64,000 bases of DNA from Frigoribacterium sp. VKM Ac-2836 (GCF_013248995.1 NZ_JABRPK010000002.1:868001-932000), one strand, 5' to 3'; shown: positions 24,959 to 35,351, counted from the first letter of the stretch. A program made the numbers and translations. The notes: a model not told the origin generated them from the sequence alone.

Positions 24959-25476
24959 CCGACGACGATCCGACCGTCCTGCCCGGCGGAGGCCACTCAC
25001 CCGGCACCGCCGCACCCGGTTCCGCCGCACCCGGTCATTCCGCACCCGCCGCGGGCCGCGTGCTGCTCGCTCGCGTCGTCGACGTGACCGTGTCGGTGGC
25101 CGAGTGCTCCGCGCTCGTGACGAGCCGCGCCTCCGGGGCGGTCGTGACGTTCGAGGGCGTCGTCCGCGACCACGACGAGGGCCGAGGGGTCGAGGCCCTG
25201 CACTACGAGGCGCATCCGACCGCCACAGAGGTCATCCGCGAGGTCGCGCTGGCCGTGGCCGAGGCCCACCCCGAAGTCGCGATCGCGGTCGAGCACCGGT
25301 ACGGCGACCTCGTCGTGGGCGACGTCGCCCTGGCCTGCGCCGTGGCGTCGGCCCACCGCGCCGAAGCGTTCGCGGCCTGCGCCGCGCTGGTCGACGAGGT
25401 CAAGGCCCGCACCCCGATCTGGAAACGCCAGGAGTTCACCGACGGCTCGGACGAGTGGGTGGCGTCGCTGGGCTGA
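24955..25476 (+). CDS. moaE: Molybdopterin synthase catalytic subunit MoaE
   Basis: 173 residues including a 35-residue low-complexity Gly/Ala/Pro/His N-terminus before the domain. GAVVTFEGVVRDHDEGRGV, LHYEAHPTATEVI, EHRYGDLVVGD and VDEVKARTPIWKRQEF (catalytic lysines) are typical. It works with MoaD, which is encoded 14 kb away with moaA on the other strand. Last gene of the moeA operon. Confidence 0.95.
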   Translation: MTDDDPTVLPGGGHSPGTAAPGSAAPGHSAPAAGRVLLARVVDVTVSVAECSALVTSRASGAVVTFEGVVRDHDEGRGVEALHYEAHPTATEVIREVALAVAEAHPEVAIAVEHRYGDLVVGDVALACAVASAHRAEAFAACAALVDEVKARTPIWKRQEFTDGSDEWVASLG

Positions 25477-25520
25477 CCCCGGCTCCGCTCCGTCGAGTCG
25501 GGCGTGCAGCCCGGGCCGTC

Positions 25521-25526
25521 TACGCT
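25521..25526 (+). promoter_or_regulatory. Leaderless-type -10 box of the ABC-F gene
   Basis: TACGCT ends 6 nt before GTG 25533, which decides the start within a much longer open frame. Confidence 0.5.
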
Positions 25527-25532
25527 TCTCTG

Positions 25533-27347
<1,815 letters not shown>

Positions 27348-27390
27348 GGCCGGGCGGGCCGAGCGGGCGGGCCGGTCGCGGCCGGTCGGC

Positions 27391-27885
27391 TCAGCCGCCG
27401 AGCGTGAGGCTCAGTGTGCGCAGCAGGTCGGTCAATCGGCGGCGGTCGTCGTCGCTGAGGTCGCTGAGCAGCGTGCCCTCGGCCGTGACGAGTCGTTCGA
27501 TCGCCGCGTCGACCGCTCGGCGTCCCTCGCGCGTCATCGTGACGAGGATGCCTCGGCCGTCGTTGGGGTCGGTGCGCCGCTCGACCAGCCCGCGGGCCAC
27601 GAGCCGGTCGATGCGGTTGGTCATCGCGCCGCTCGACACGAGGGTCTGCTGCAACAACGTCTTCGGGCTGAGCTGGTACGGCTCGCCCGCGCGGCGCAAC
27701 GCCGACAGCACGTCGAACTCCCACGACTCGAGGTCGCTGGCCTGGAACGCCTCACGTCGGGCCCGATCGAGGTGCTTCGAGAGCCGGCCCACACGGGAGA
27801 GCACGTGCAGCGGTGCGAAGTCGAGGTCGGGACGCTCGTGGCGCCACGCCTCGACGATCCGGTCGACCTCGTCCTGCTCGGGCAT
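27391..27885 (-). CDS. MarR-family transcriptional regulator
   Basis: 164 residues. The winged-helix core is WEFDVLSALRRAG, LSPKTLLQQTLVSSGAMTNRIDRL (recognition helix) and GLVERRTDPNDGRGILVTMTREGR (wing). Both ends carry the dimerisation helices typical of MarR. The ligand is unknown. It is convergent with the ABC-F gene (43 bp apart), and no divergent partner gene shares its promoter; a CATGAT box lies 6 nt before the ATG. Confidence 0.88.
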   Translation of the reverse strand: MPEQDEVDRIVEAWRHERPDLDFAPLHVLSRVGRLSKHLDRARREAFQASDLESWEFDVLSALRRAGEPYQLSPKTLLQQTLVSSGAMTNRIDRLVARGLVERRTDPNDGRGILVTMTREGRRAVDAAIERLVTAEGTLLSDLSDDDRRRLTDLLRTLSLTLGG

Positions 27886-28012
27886 CCGCCCATCATGCCC
27901 GAGGCCGTCGCCGGACGCGGGAGGCGCGGGTACGGGCCGGCGGGCGCCTCGCCTCCCGAGGGCGCTTCGGTCGGGCCGAGGTCTGGCAGAATGGTCCGGC
28001 GCGCACGCGCGG

Positions 28013-28084
28013 TCCGCCATGGTGTAACGGCAGCACGACAGCCTTTGGAGCTGTTAGGTCTAGGTTCGAATCCTGGTGGCGGAG
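28013..28084 (+). tRNA. tRNA-Gln (anticodon UUG)
   Basis: Cloverleaf of 72 nt: acceptor TCCGCCA pairs with TGGCGGA; anticodon stem ACAGC/GCTGT with loop CTTTGGA gives UUG; T arm CTAGG-TTCGAAT-CCTGG. Discriminator G. CCA is not encoded (CCC follows). A CAGAAT box lies about 20 nt upstream. Confidence 0.95.
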
Positions 28085-28176
28085 CCCTCGAGACTGCAGA
28101 TCGTGGTCGCCTCGACGGTCCGCCCCGCCCCGACCGTGGACGCCCCGGCGTCCGCCCGACGACGAGGACCACCGCC

Positions 28177-28665
28177 ATGTCGAAGACCGGCTCCGTGCCG
28201 CCCCTCCTCCGTGCCGCCCTGCTCGGTGCCCTCAGCGGGTCGCGCTCGGCGACGCCGCTCGCCGTCCTCGCCCTGAACCACGACACCCGGGAGGCGCGGG
28301 GTGGCTGGCAGCGCTGGCGCCTGTTCCGCTCATCCCTCGGTCGCGGTGCCCTCGTGGCCGCCGGCCTCGGCGAACTCGTCGGCGACAAGCTGCCCGCCAC
28401 GCCGAGCCGGGTCGGTGCCGGGCCGCTGTTCGGACGGGCTGTCTCCGGCGCCGTCGGGGGTGTCGCGATGGCCGGTACTGGCCGTCGCGGCACCCCCGTC
28501 GCCGGCGCGATCGCCGGTGCCCTGGGTGCCCTCCTCGTCAGCTGGTTCTTCTACCGGGCGCGGAAGGCCGTGGTCGAGAAGACCGGACTGCCCGACACCG
28601 TCGTGGCGCTCGCCGAGGACGCGGTCGCGATCTCGGGCTCGGTCGCCGTGGTCCGGTCGAGCTGA
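28177..28665 (+). CDS. DUF4126-like small membrane protein
   Basis: 162 residues, Ala/Gly-rich, with hydrophobic segments (LLRAALLGALSGSRSATPLAV, SGAVGGVAMAG, AGAIAGALGALLVSWFF). The opening GALSGSRSATPLAVLAL resembles DUF4126 (GxRxxxPLxxL). Function unknown. Weak ribosome-binding sequence (GACGAGGAC) 7 nt before the ATG. It lies alone between tRNA-Gln and glmU. Confidence 0.7.
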   Translation: MSKTGSVPPLLRAALLGALSGSRSATPLAVLALNHDTREARGGWQRWRLFRSSLGRGALVAAGLGELVGDKLPATPSRVGAGPLFGRAVSGAVGGVAMAGTGRRGTPVAGAIAGALGALLVSWFFYRARKAVVEKTGLPDTVVALAEDAVAISGSVAVVRSS

Positions 28666-28791
28666 CTCGACTCGTCCCCACCGGGTCACCGTCGGGCCGC
28701 CGTCCCCACACCGGGCGGGCGTCCCGGGGCCGGGGCGACTGTCGTGCGAGGATCGACGGAGATCACGCGCCACACCCCACCTAGGAGCACC

Positions 28792-30225
28792 ATGCCCGAA
28801 CGCCAGCTCGCCGTCGTCGTCCTCGCTGCAGGGCAGGGCACCCGCATGAAGTCGTCGACCCCGAAAGTGCTGCACCGTCTCGCCGGGCTGCCTCTGATCC
28901 AGCACGTCCTCGAGAGCGCCGGCGCCCTGCAGCCCGACCACCTCGTCGCCGTCGTTCGACACGAGCGAGACCTCGTCGTCGCGAGCGTGCTCGACACCGC
29001 CCCCCACGCGCTCGTCGTCGACCAGGACGACGTGCCCGGCACCGGTCGTGCGGTCGAGCAAGCGGTGGAGGCGCTGCCCGCCGAGTTCACCGGCGACGTC
29101 GTGGTCGTCAGCGCCGACGTGCCCTTCCTCGACCACGCGACGCTCAGCGCCCTGCTCGACCAGCACCGCGCCGCCTCCGCCTCGGCCACGCTGCTGAGCG
29201 CCGTCCTGCCCGACGCCACCGGTTACGGGAGGGTCGTCCGTCGTGGGTCGGGCGACGTCGACCGCATCGTCGAGCACAAGGACGCCACCGACGACGAGCG
29301 TGCCGTCCGCGAGATCAACTCGGGCACCTACGTCTTCACGGTCGCCGCCTTGCGCACCCACCTGCCCCGCATCGGCTCGGCCAACGCGCAGAACGAGAAG
29401 TACGTCACCGACATGGTCGGCCTGCTCACCGGCGCCGGCGAGGTCGTCGCCGCCCGGGCGATCGACGAGACCTGGCGTCTCGAGGGCATCAACGACCGCG
29501 TGCAGCTCGCCGCCGCGGCTCGTCGCCTGAACGACCGCATCGTCGAGCACTGGCAGCGCGAAGGCGTCTCGATCCTCGATCCGCAGACCACCTGGATCGA
29601 CCGCGACGTCTCCCTCAGCCCCGATGTCGAACTGCTGCCGGGCACCCAGCTGCGCGGTGCGACGTACATCGCCGCGGGCGCGGTCGTCGGCCCCGACACC
29701 ACCCTCGTCGACACCGAGGTGGGCGAGGGGGCCACGGTGAAGCGCACCGACGCGACCCTCGCGGTGATCGGTGCCCGCGCCTCCGTGGGTCCGTTCGCGT
29801 ACCTGCGGCCCAACACCCTGCTGTCGGCCGACGGCAAGATCGGCACGTTCGTCGAGACGAAGAACGTGCAGATCGGCGCCGGGTCGAAGGTGCCGCACCT
29901 CAGCTACGTGGGCGACACCGAGGTGGGCGAGGGGTCGAACATCGGCGCCGGGACCATCACGGCCAACTACGACGGCGTGAACAAGCACCGCACCGAGGTC
30001 GGGTCACACGTCCGCACCGGGTCGCACAACGTCTTCGTCGCCCCCGTTAGGATTGGCGACGGAGCGTACACAGGCGCCGGAACGATCGTCCGCAAAGACG
30101 TGCCGGCCGGTGCCCTGGCGTTGAGCATCGCTCCACAGCGCAATGCGAGCGGATGGGTCGAGGCGAACCGCCCCGGCTCGGCGGCTGCCGAGGCCGCCGC
30201 TCGTGCCGAACGAACGACCGACTGA
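28792..30225 (+). CDS. glmU: Bifunctional GlcNAc-1-phosphate uridylyltransferase / glucosamine-1-phosphate acetyltransferase
   Basis: 477 residues. It makes UDP-GlcNAc for peptidoglycan. The N-terminal pyrophosphorylase has VVLAAGQGTRMKSSTPKVLH, DDVPGTGRAVEQA, VSADVPFL, EHKDATDDERAVREINSG and NAQNEKYVTDMV. From about residue 255 the left-handed beta-helix has repeated hexapeptides ending in YVGDTEVGEGSNIGAG and NYDGVNKHRTEVG with the catalytic His of the acetyltransferase. The ATG at 28792 follows AGGAG and matches the conserved start. Followed 41 bp later by prs, the usual actinobacterial pair. Confidence 0.96.
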   Translation: MPERQLAVVVLAAGQGTRMKSSTPKVLHRLAGLPLIQHVLESAGALQPDHLVAVVRHERDLVVASVLDTAPHALVVDQDDVPGTGRAVEQAVEALPAEFTGDVVVVSADVPFLDHATLSALLDQHRAASASATLLSAVLPDATGYGRVVRRGSGDVDRIVEHKDATDDERAVREINSGTYVFTVAALRTHLPRIGSANAQNEKYVTDMVGLLTGAGEVVAARAIDETWRLEGINDRVQLAAAARRLNDRIVEHWQREGVSILDPQTTWIDRDVSLSPDVELLPGTQLRGATYIAAGAVVGPDTTLVDTEVGEGATVKRTDATLAVIGARASVGPFAYLRPNTLLSADGKIGTFVETKNVQIGAGSKVPHLSYVGDTEVGEGSNIGAGTITANYDGVNKHRTEVGSHVRTGSHNVFVAPVRIGDGAYTGAGTIVRKDVPAGALALSIAPQRNASGWVEANRPGSAAAEAAARAERTTD

Positions 30226-30266
30226 ACCCGGTCGGGTTGGCCCCTCGGGGCCGGAGAGCGAGTGAC

Positions 30267-31244
30267 GTGTCCGGAATCAAGATCACCGGCGAGAATCGAC
30301 TCGTCCTGATCTCGGGGCGTGCGCACCCCGAACTGGCCAACCAGATCGCCGCCGAGCTCGGCAGCGAGCTGATCCCGACCGACGCCCGCACCTTCGCCAA
30401 CGGCGAGCTCTACGCCCGCTTCGACGAGAGCGTCCGTGGCTCGGACGCCTTCGTCATCCAGTCGCACTCGGCTCCCATCAACGAATGGCTGATGGAACAG
30501 CTGATCATGGTCGATGCGCTGAAGCGCGCCTCGGCCAAGCGCATCACGGTCGTGGCGCCGTTCTACCCCTATGCCCGCCAAGACAAGAAGGGCCGTGGGC
30601 GCGAGCCGATCTCGGCCCGACTCGTCGCCGACCTCTTCAAGGCGGCCGGTGCGCACCGCATCATGAGCGTCGATCTGCACGCCCCGCAGATCCAGGGCTT
30701 CTTCGACGGTCCGGTCGACCACCTCTTCGCCATGCCGGTCCTGCTCGAGCACTTCCGCGCCAAGCTCGACAACACGACCCTGACCGTGGTGTCGCCCGAC
30801 ATGGGCCGCGTGCGCGTCGCCGACATCTGGAGCGAGAAGCTCGACGCCCCCCTCGCGATCATCCACAAACGTCGTGACCCGTTGGTACCGAACCAGGTCA
30901 CGGTCCACGAGATCGTCGGCGACGTCTCGGGCCGCGTCTGCCTGTTGGTCGACGACCTGATCGACACCGGGCGCACCATCGTCAAGGCGGCAGAGGCCCT
31001 CAAGGCCGCCGGCGCCATCGGTGTCGTCGTCGCCGCGACCCACGCGGTGTTCAGCGACCCTGCACCCGAGATCCTCAACAGCGACTTCATCGACTCGGTC
31101 GTCGTGACCGACACCCTGCCGCTGACCGAGCACCAGAAGTTCGACAAGCTCGAGATCCTGCCGATCGCCCCGCTGATCGCCCGCGCGATCCACGAGGTCT
31201 TCGACAACGGTTCGGTCACCTCGATGTTCGACGGCGCCGCCTGA
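30267..31244 (+). CDS. prs: Ribose-phosphate pyrophosphokinase (PRPP synthetase)
   Basis: 325 residues, class I. It makes PRPP for nucleotides, His, Trp and NAD. YARQDKKGRGREPISA is the ATP-contacting loop, VDLHAPQIQGFF follows, and VCLLVDDLIDTGRTIVKA is the PRPP-binding loop. The start is GTG with GGAGAG upstream; a longer open frame exists but overlaps glmU. Confidence 0.96.
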   Translation: MSGIKITGENRLVLISGRAHPELANQIAAELGSELIPTDARTFANGELYARFDESVRGSDAFVIQSHSAPINEWLMEQLIMVDALKRASAKRITVVAPFYPYARQDKKGRGREPISARLVADLFKAAGAHRIMSVDLHAPQIQGFFDGPVDHLFAMPVLLEHFRAKLDNTTLTVVSPDMGRVRVADIWSEKLDAPLAIIHKRRDPLVPNQVTVHEIVGDVSGRVCLLVDDLIDTGRTIVKAAEALKAAGAIGVVVAATHAVFSDPAPEILNSDFIDSVVVTDTLPLTEHQKFDKLEILPIAPLIARAIHEVFDNGSVTSMFDGAA

Positions 31245-31284
31245 CCCACCGGCGAACCCGGCCCGCCGTGGCCCGCCCCTCGTG

Positions 31285-31359
31285 GTCGGCAATTCAGGAG
31301 TTCGGCTGCACCGCGCCTCCTACGGGCTGCGCGGTCGGCCGCTCTCCTGAGTCCTCGAC
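31285..31359. repeat. REPIN-like palindromic element, copy 1
   Basis: 75 bp. Left end GTCGGCAATTCAGGAG, right end CTCCTGAGTCCTCGAC, so the ends are inverted but diverged. The centre (TTCGGCTGCACCGCGCCTCC) is shared with copies 2 and 6 and contains the CGCGCCTCC word. It lies between convergent prs and gnd. Confidence 0.75.
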
Positions 31360-31436
31360 GTGGGGTGGGTGGGCGTGTGCAGGTCGTGTCCGGATCGTGC
31401 GGGCCGGGGGTTGAACGCGCCGGGCTCGCCTGTCGC

Positions 31437-31511
31437 GTCGGCAACTCAGGAGTTCGGCTGCGCCGCGCCTCCTGCGCCCGGTCCGGTGGGGCGTTCTCCT
31501 GAGTCGTCGAC
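31437..31511. repeat. REPIN-like palindromic element, copy 2
   Basis: 75 bp, 78 bp after copy 1 in the same orientation. Left GTCGGCAACTCAGGAG, right CTCCTGAGTCGTCGAC. Centre nearly identical to copy 1 in its left half. Confidence 0.78.
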
Positions 31512-31554
31512 GCAGGACCGCCGCGCCGACACGACGGGCCGCGCCCGGACACGA

Positions 31555-31615
31555 GACGGGCCTGCCCGCCGACACACGCCGCCGCAGCGGCATCGCATCG
31601 ACGGGCAGGCCCGTC
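31555..31615. terminator. Bidirectional terminator-like hairpin between prs and gnd
   Basis: A 14-bp perfect inverted repeat (GACGGGCCTGCCCG at 31555-31568 and its complement at 31602-31615) with a 33-nt loop that itself folds (GCCGC...GCGGC). It lies 38 bp beyond the gnd stop and can serve both converging genes. The rest of the 409-bp spacer holds repeat copies 1 and 2 and no ORF I would defend. Confidence 0.6.
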
Positions 31616-31653
31616 AGAACCCGGGAGGCGCGGTGGGCGTCCCCGGGGATCTC

Positions 31654-33111
31654 TCAGTGGGTCGACGGCTCCGTCTCGATCTCGGACCGGTCGCCTGACC
31701 AGAGGGTGTGGAACGTGCCCTCCTCGTCGACGCGCTGGTAGGTGTGGGCCCCGAAGAAGTCGCGCTGCCCCTGGATGAGCGAGGCGGGCAGGCGTTCGGA
31801 CGCGAGCGAGTCGTAGTACGACAGTGCCGACGCGAATCCGGGTACGGGAATGCCCGACAGCGCGGCCTTGGCGACGATGCGGCGCCACGCCTCCTCGCCG
31901 TCGCGGACGGCTGCGGCGAAGTAGTCGTCCTCGAGCAGGGTCGCGATCGACGCGTCCTTCTCGTAGGCGTCGACGATGCGGTTGAGGAACTGCGCGCGGA
32001 TGATGCACCCTCCGCGCCAGATCTTGGCGATGGCGCCCTTGTCGATGTCCCAGTCGTACTCGTCGGCTCCGGCGATGATCGCGTCGAAGCCTTGCGCGTA
32101 GGCGACGATCTTCGAGGCGTAGAGCGCCTTCTGCACGTCGTCTTCGAAACCGTCGCCGGCCTCCTGGATCTCGGGCCGCCCCTGCAGGGTCTGCTGCACG
32201 GCCGAGCGTTGGGCGGGCTTCGACGACACGGCGCGGGCGAAGACGGCCTCGGCGATGCCACCGACCGGCACGCCCAACCCGACGCTGTTCTGCACCGTCC
32301 AGACGCCCGTGCCCTTCGAACCGGCCTGGTCGACGATGGAGTCGACGAGCGGGCCGTCGGTCTTGGCGTCCGTCTGGCGGAGGACCTCGGCCGTGATCTC
32401 GATCAGGTACGACTCGAGCTCGCCCTTGTTCCACTCCTCGAAGACCGCGGCGATGGCGGCGGGATCGTGGCCACCGACGCGTCGCAGCAGGTCGTAGGAC
32501 TCGGCGATGAGCTGCATGTCGGCGTACTCGATGCCGTTGTGGATCATCTTGACGAAGTGGCCCGCGCCGTCGGCGCCCACGTGGGTGACGCAGGGTTCGC
32601 CCTCGGCCACGGCCGCGATCGACGCCAGGATCGGACCGAGCGTCTCGTAGGCCTCCTTCGAGCCGCCGGGCATGATCGACGGTCCCTTCAGGGCGCCTTC
32701 CTCGCCACCCGAGATGCCGGCGCCGACGAAGTTGAGTCCGCGCTCCTTCAAGGCGGCCTCGCGACGTCGCGTGTCCTGGAAGTTCGCGTTGCCGCCGTCG
32801 ACGATGATGTCGCCCTCGTCGAAGGCGTCGGCGAGCTGGTCGATGACGGCGTCGGTGCCGCGACCGGCCTGCACCATGATGATGGCGGTGCGCGGCTTCT
32901 GCAGGGAGGCCGCGAAGTCCTCGATCGACTTCGACGGGATGAACCCCGCGTCGCCGTGCTCGTCCATCAGGGTGTCGGTGCGCTCCGGGGAGCGGTTGTA
33001 GACCGCCACCGTGTTGCCCTCGCGGCTGGCGAGGTTGCGCGCCAGGTTCGAGCCCATGACGGCCAGGCCGACGACTCCGATGTTTGCCTGTGGTCCTCCG
33101 TGTTCAGCCAC
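31654..33111 (-). CDS. gnd: 6-phosphogluconate dehydrogenase, decarboxylating
   Basis: 485 residues; NADP-dependent oxidation of 6-phosphogluconate to ribulose-5-phosphate. ANIGVVGLAVMGSNLARNLA is the nucleotide-binding start; IVDGGNANFQDT, GISGGEEGALKGPSIMPGG, GHFVKMIHNGIEYADMQLI (catalytic Lys) and the C-terminal tail (HTYQRVDEEGTFHTLW) are intact. Start GTG has AAGGAGG 6 nt upstream. Divergent from gluconokinase, whose product is its substrate. Confidence 0.96.
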   Translation of the reverse strand: MAEHGGPQANIGVVGLAVMGSNLARNLASREGNTVAVYNRSPERTDTLMDEHGDAGFIPSKSIEDFAASLQKPRTAIIMVQAGRGTDAVIDQLADAFDEGDIIVDGGNANFQDTRRREAALKERGLNFVGAGISGGEEGALKGPSIMPGGSKEAYETLGPILASIAAVAEGEPCVTHVGADGAGHFVKMIHNGIEYADMQLIAESYDLLRRVGGHDPAAIAAVFEEWNKGELESYLIEITAEVLRQTDAKTDGPLVDSIVDQAGSKGTGVWTVQNSVGLGVPVGGIAEAVFARAVSSKPAQRSAVQQTLQGRPEIQEAGDGFEDDVQKALYASKIVAYAQGFDAIIAGADEYDWDIDKGAIAKIWRGGCIIRAQFLNRIVDAYEKDASIATLLEDDYFAAAVRDGEEAWRRIVAKAALSGIPVPGFASALSYYDSLASERLPASLIQGQRDFFGAHTYQRVDEEGTFHTLWSGDRSEIETEPSTH

Positions 33112-33256
33112 GGTGCCTCCTTGTCGGTAGGGAACGGACCGACCATATGCCGCCCGGCCGGGCTGCCGTCCAGGTGCCGCGCCGCAGGTCGTGGGTAGGC
33201 TCTCCGGGCACGTGCCGCGACCCGGCGCCCGCCGCCGAGAAGACCCCGAGGACACC

Positions 33257-33790
33257 GTGACCCAAGCAGCTTCCTTCCCGCCCGTCGTCGTGATGGGGGT
33301 CTCCGGATCGGGCAAGTCGACGGTGGGCGAGCTGCTGGCCGAGACACTGGAGATCCCGTTCGTCGACGCCGACGACCTGCACCCCGAGGCCAACCGGCTC
33401 AAGATGGCCGAGGGGCACCCTCTCGACGACGCCGACCGCTGGCCGTGGTTGCGCATCGTCGCCGATCGCATCGCTGCGGCAGGCGACGAGTCGGTCGTGG
33501 TGGCCTGCTCATCGTTGAAGAGGGCGTATCGCGACGTCCTGCGCGAAGGCGATCCGCGCCTCCGGTTCGTCCACCTGACGGGCGTGCGCGACCTGGTCGC
33601 GCGTCGGCAGCGAGAGCGCAAGGGGCACTTCATGCCGGCCGGCCTGATGGAGTCGCAGTTCGCGACCCTCGAGCCGTTGACCGAGGACGAGGCCGGCTTC
33701 GAGGTCGACGTGCGCCCCGGCCCCGACGAGGTCGTGGCGGCCGTCGTCGCCCACCTCCGAGCGGTGCGCGGCGGCGAGCTCGAGCACTGA
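33257..33790 (+). CDS. gntK: Gluconokinase
   Basis: 177 residues, P-loop kinase making 6-phosphogluconate. Walker A is GVSGSGKSTVGELLA; DADDLHPEANRLKMAEGHPLDDADRWPWL is a GntK hallmark spanning residues about 38-66; CSSLKRAYRDVLR and GHFMPAGLMESQFATLE follow. GTG 33257 places the protein just before the conserved core. GTG 33212, in frame and 10 nt after TAGGCT (33196-33201), is an alternative giving 15 more residues. Divergent from gnd (145-bp spacer), probably a gluconate-use pair. Confidence 0.92.
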   Translation: MTQAASFPPVVVMGVSGSGKSTVGELLAETLEIPFVDADDLHPEANRLKMAEGHPLDDADRWPWLRIVADRIAAAGDESVVVACSSLKRAYRDVLREGDPRLRFVHLTGVRDLVARRQRERKGHFMPAGLMESQFATLEPLTEDEAGFEVDVRPGPDEVVAAVVAHLRAVRGGELEH

Positions 33791-33854
33791 CCCGGCGTCC
33801 TCGGGGGCGCCCGAGCCGAGGAGGCGCGGGTTGGCGACACGCCCGGCCGACGTG

Positions 33855-34065
33855 TAACCTGGGCAGCTGAACCTCGGCGAGGGGTGCTCCGGCACCCGTG
33901 ATCGACGCGGTAGGCAGGCGCTCGGTGCTCAGGCACCACTCGTGCAGCGGTGATCGTCCCTCGGGCGGCGCCCCTCGGGTTGCGGGTCCTTCCTCACGCG
34001 ATGCGCGTTCGAGTTGACACCGACCACACACCCCCGGGCCCTCGCGGCCCCTGCAAGGAGACGAC
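33855..34065 (+). promoter_or_regulatory. rplY promoter and long 5' leader with twin hairpins
   Basis: TAACCT (33855-33860) with TTGGCG 18 bp upstream looks like a promoter, giving a leader of about 200 nt. Two similar hairpins follow: GGGTGC-TCCG-GCACCC (33882-33897) and GGTGC-TCAG-GCACC (33924-33937). Such a leader before a ribosomal-protein gene suggests autogenous control, but no known leader motif was recognised. Confidence 0.4.
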
Positions 34066-34701
34066 ATGTCCGACCAGAACACCCTCAGCGCTCTCGTGCG
34101 CACCAGCTTCGGCAAGGGCGCGGCCCGCAAGATCCGCGCGAAGGACCAGATCCCCGCGGTCATCTACGGCCACGGCACCGACCCCCAGCACGTCACGCTG
34201 CCCGGCCACGAGACGATGCTCATCACGCGTCGCGCCAACGCCGTCATCACGCTCGACATCGAGGGCACGAACCAGCTCGCCCTGGTGAAGGACATCCAGC
34301 GCGACCCGGTCAAGCAGACCATCGAGCACATCGACCTCATCGTCGTCCGCCAGGGCGAGAAGGTCACCGTCGAGGTGCCCGTGCACGTCGAGGGCGAGTC
34401 GGCTCCCGGCACGATCCACGTCCTCGAGCTCAACGCCGTCGAGCTCGAGGTCGAGGCCACGCACATCCCGCAGAACGTCGTCGTCTCGATCGAGGGCCTC
34501 GAAGAGGGCGCCCAGGTCACGGCCGCCGACCTCGTGCTGCCTAAGGGCGCCACCCTGGTCAGCGAGCCCGAGACCCTCGTGCTCGCCATCTCGGTGCCCC
34601 AGCTTGACCTCACGACCGACGCCGTGTCGGACGAGGACGGCGAGGCCGCCGAAGCCGAGGGCGACGTCGAGTCCATCGAAGACGAAGAGCGCTCCGAGTA
34701 A
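34066..34701 (+). CDS. rplY: 50S ribosomal protein L25/general stress protein Ctc
   Basis: 211 residues, the two-domain Ctc form. The N-terminal 5S-rRNA-binding part includes GKGAARKIRAKDQIPAVIYG; the C-terminal TL5-like domain includes HIDLIVVRQGEKVTVEVPV and ends in an acidic tail (EDGEAAEAEGDVESIEDEE). It binds 5S rRNA in the large subunit. The ATG follows CAAGGAGACGAC. Sits before pth, as in most Actinobacteria. Confidence 0.94.
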   Translation: MSDQNTLSALVRTSFGKGAARKIRAKDQIPAVIYGHGTDPQHVTLPGHETMLITRRANAVITLDIEGTNQLALVKDIQRDPVKQTIEHIDLIVVRQGEKVTVEVPVHVEGESAPGTIHVLELNAVELEVEATHIPQNVVVSIEGLEEGAQVTAADLVLPKGATLVSEPETLVLAISVPQLDLTTDAVSDEDGEAAEAEGDVESIEDEERSE

Positions 34702-34760
34702 CACGGGACACCCGAACACCCTGCCGGCGCAGACCCACTGAGAGAACGACGACCAAGACG

Positions 34761-35351
34761 ATGGCACTCGACGACCAGTGGCTCGTGGTCGGGCTCGGCA
34801 ACCCCGGGCCCGGCTACGCCGGCAACAGGCACAACGTCGGGCAGATGGTGCTGGCCGAACTGGCCGACCGTCTGTCCGCCGGCTTCAAGAACCACCGCAC
34901 GAACGCGACGGTCGCCGAGGGGCGCACAGCTCCCGGCGGCCCTCGGCTCGTGCTGGCCAAGCCCGCCACCTTCATGAATGTCTCGGGCGGTCCGACGCAG
35001 GCGTTGCTGCGGTACTACGACCTCGACGTGTCGCGACTGATCGTCGTCCACGACGAGCTCGACATCGACTTCGACGTCGTCCGGCTCAAGCACGGCGGTG
35101 GCCACGGTGGGCACAACGGCTTGCGCGACATCATCGCGGCGACGGGCTCGAACGAGTTCACCCGCGTGCGTGTCGGCATCGGCCGTCCGCCCGGGCGTCA
35201 ACCGGCCGCCGACTTCGTCCTCAAGGACTTCTCGTCCACCGAGCGCAAAGAGCTGCCGTTCCTGCTCGGCGACGCCGCTGATGCCGTCGAGATGATCACG
35301 ACCGACGGGCTGACGGCGGCGCAGCTGAAGTTCCACACCGCGAAGAGCTGA
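34761..35351 (+). CDS. pth: Peptidyl-tRNA hydrolase
   Basis: 196 residues. It frees tRNAs from stalled peptidyl-tRNA. VVGLGNPGPGYAGNRHNVGQMV (catalytic His), PATFMNVSGG, VVHDELDIDFDVVRLK (catalytic Asp) and GGGHGGHNGLRDI are intact. 59 bp after rplY and probably co-transcribed; the ribosome-binding site is weak. Confidence 0.96.
   Translation: MALDDQWLVVGLGNPGPGYAGNRHNVGQMVLAELADRLSAGFKNHRTNATVAEGRTAPGGPRLVLAKPATFMNVSGGPTQALLRYYDLDVSRLIVVHDELDIDFDVVRLKHGGGHGGHNGLRDIIAATGSNEFTRVRVGIGRPPGRQPAADFVLKDFSSTERKELPFLLGDAADAVEMITTDGLTAAQLKFHTAKS

Noticed and set aside
28013-28084. Integration of a mobile element at tRNA-Gln
   Set aside because: No integrase and no repeat of the tRNA 3' end nearby; glmU and prs follow in the normal core order.
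31261-31653. CRISPR array or integrase attachment site in the prs-gnd spacer
   Set aside because: Only two non-identical palindromic copies are present, without regular spacers, cas genes, integrase or tRNA.
33791-34065. A T-box riboswitch before rplY
   Set aside because: No T-box consensus or specifier stem was found, and rplY is not an amino-acid-related gene.
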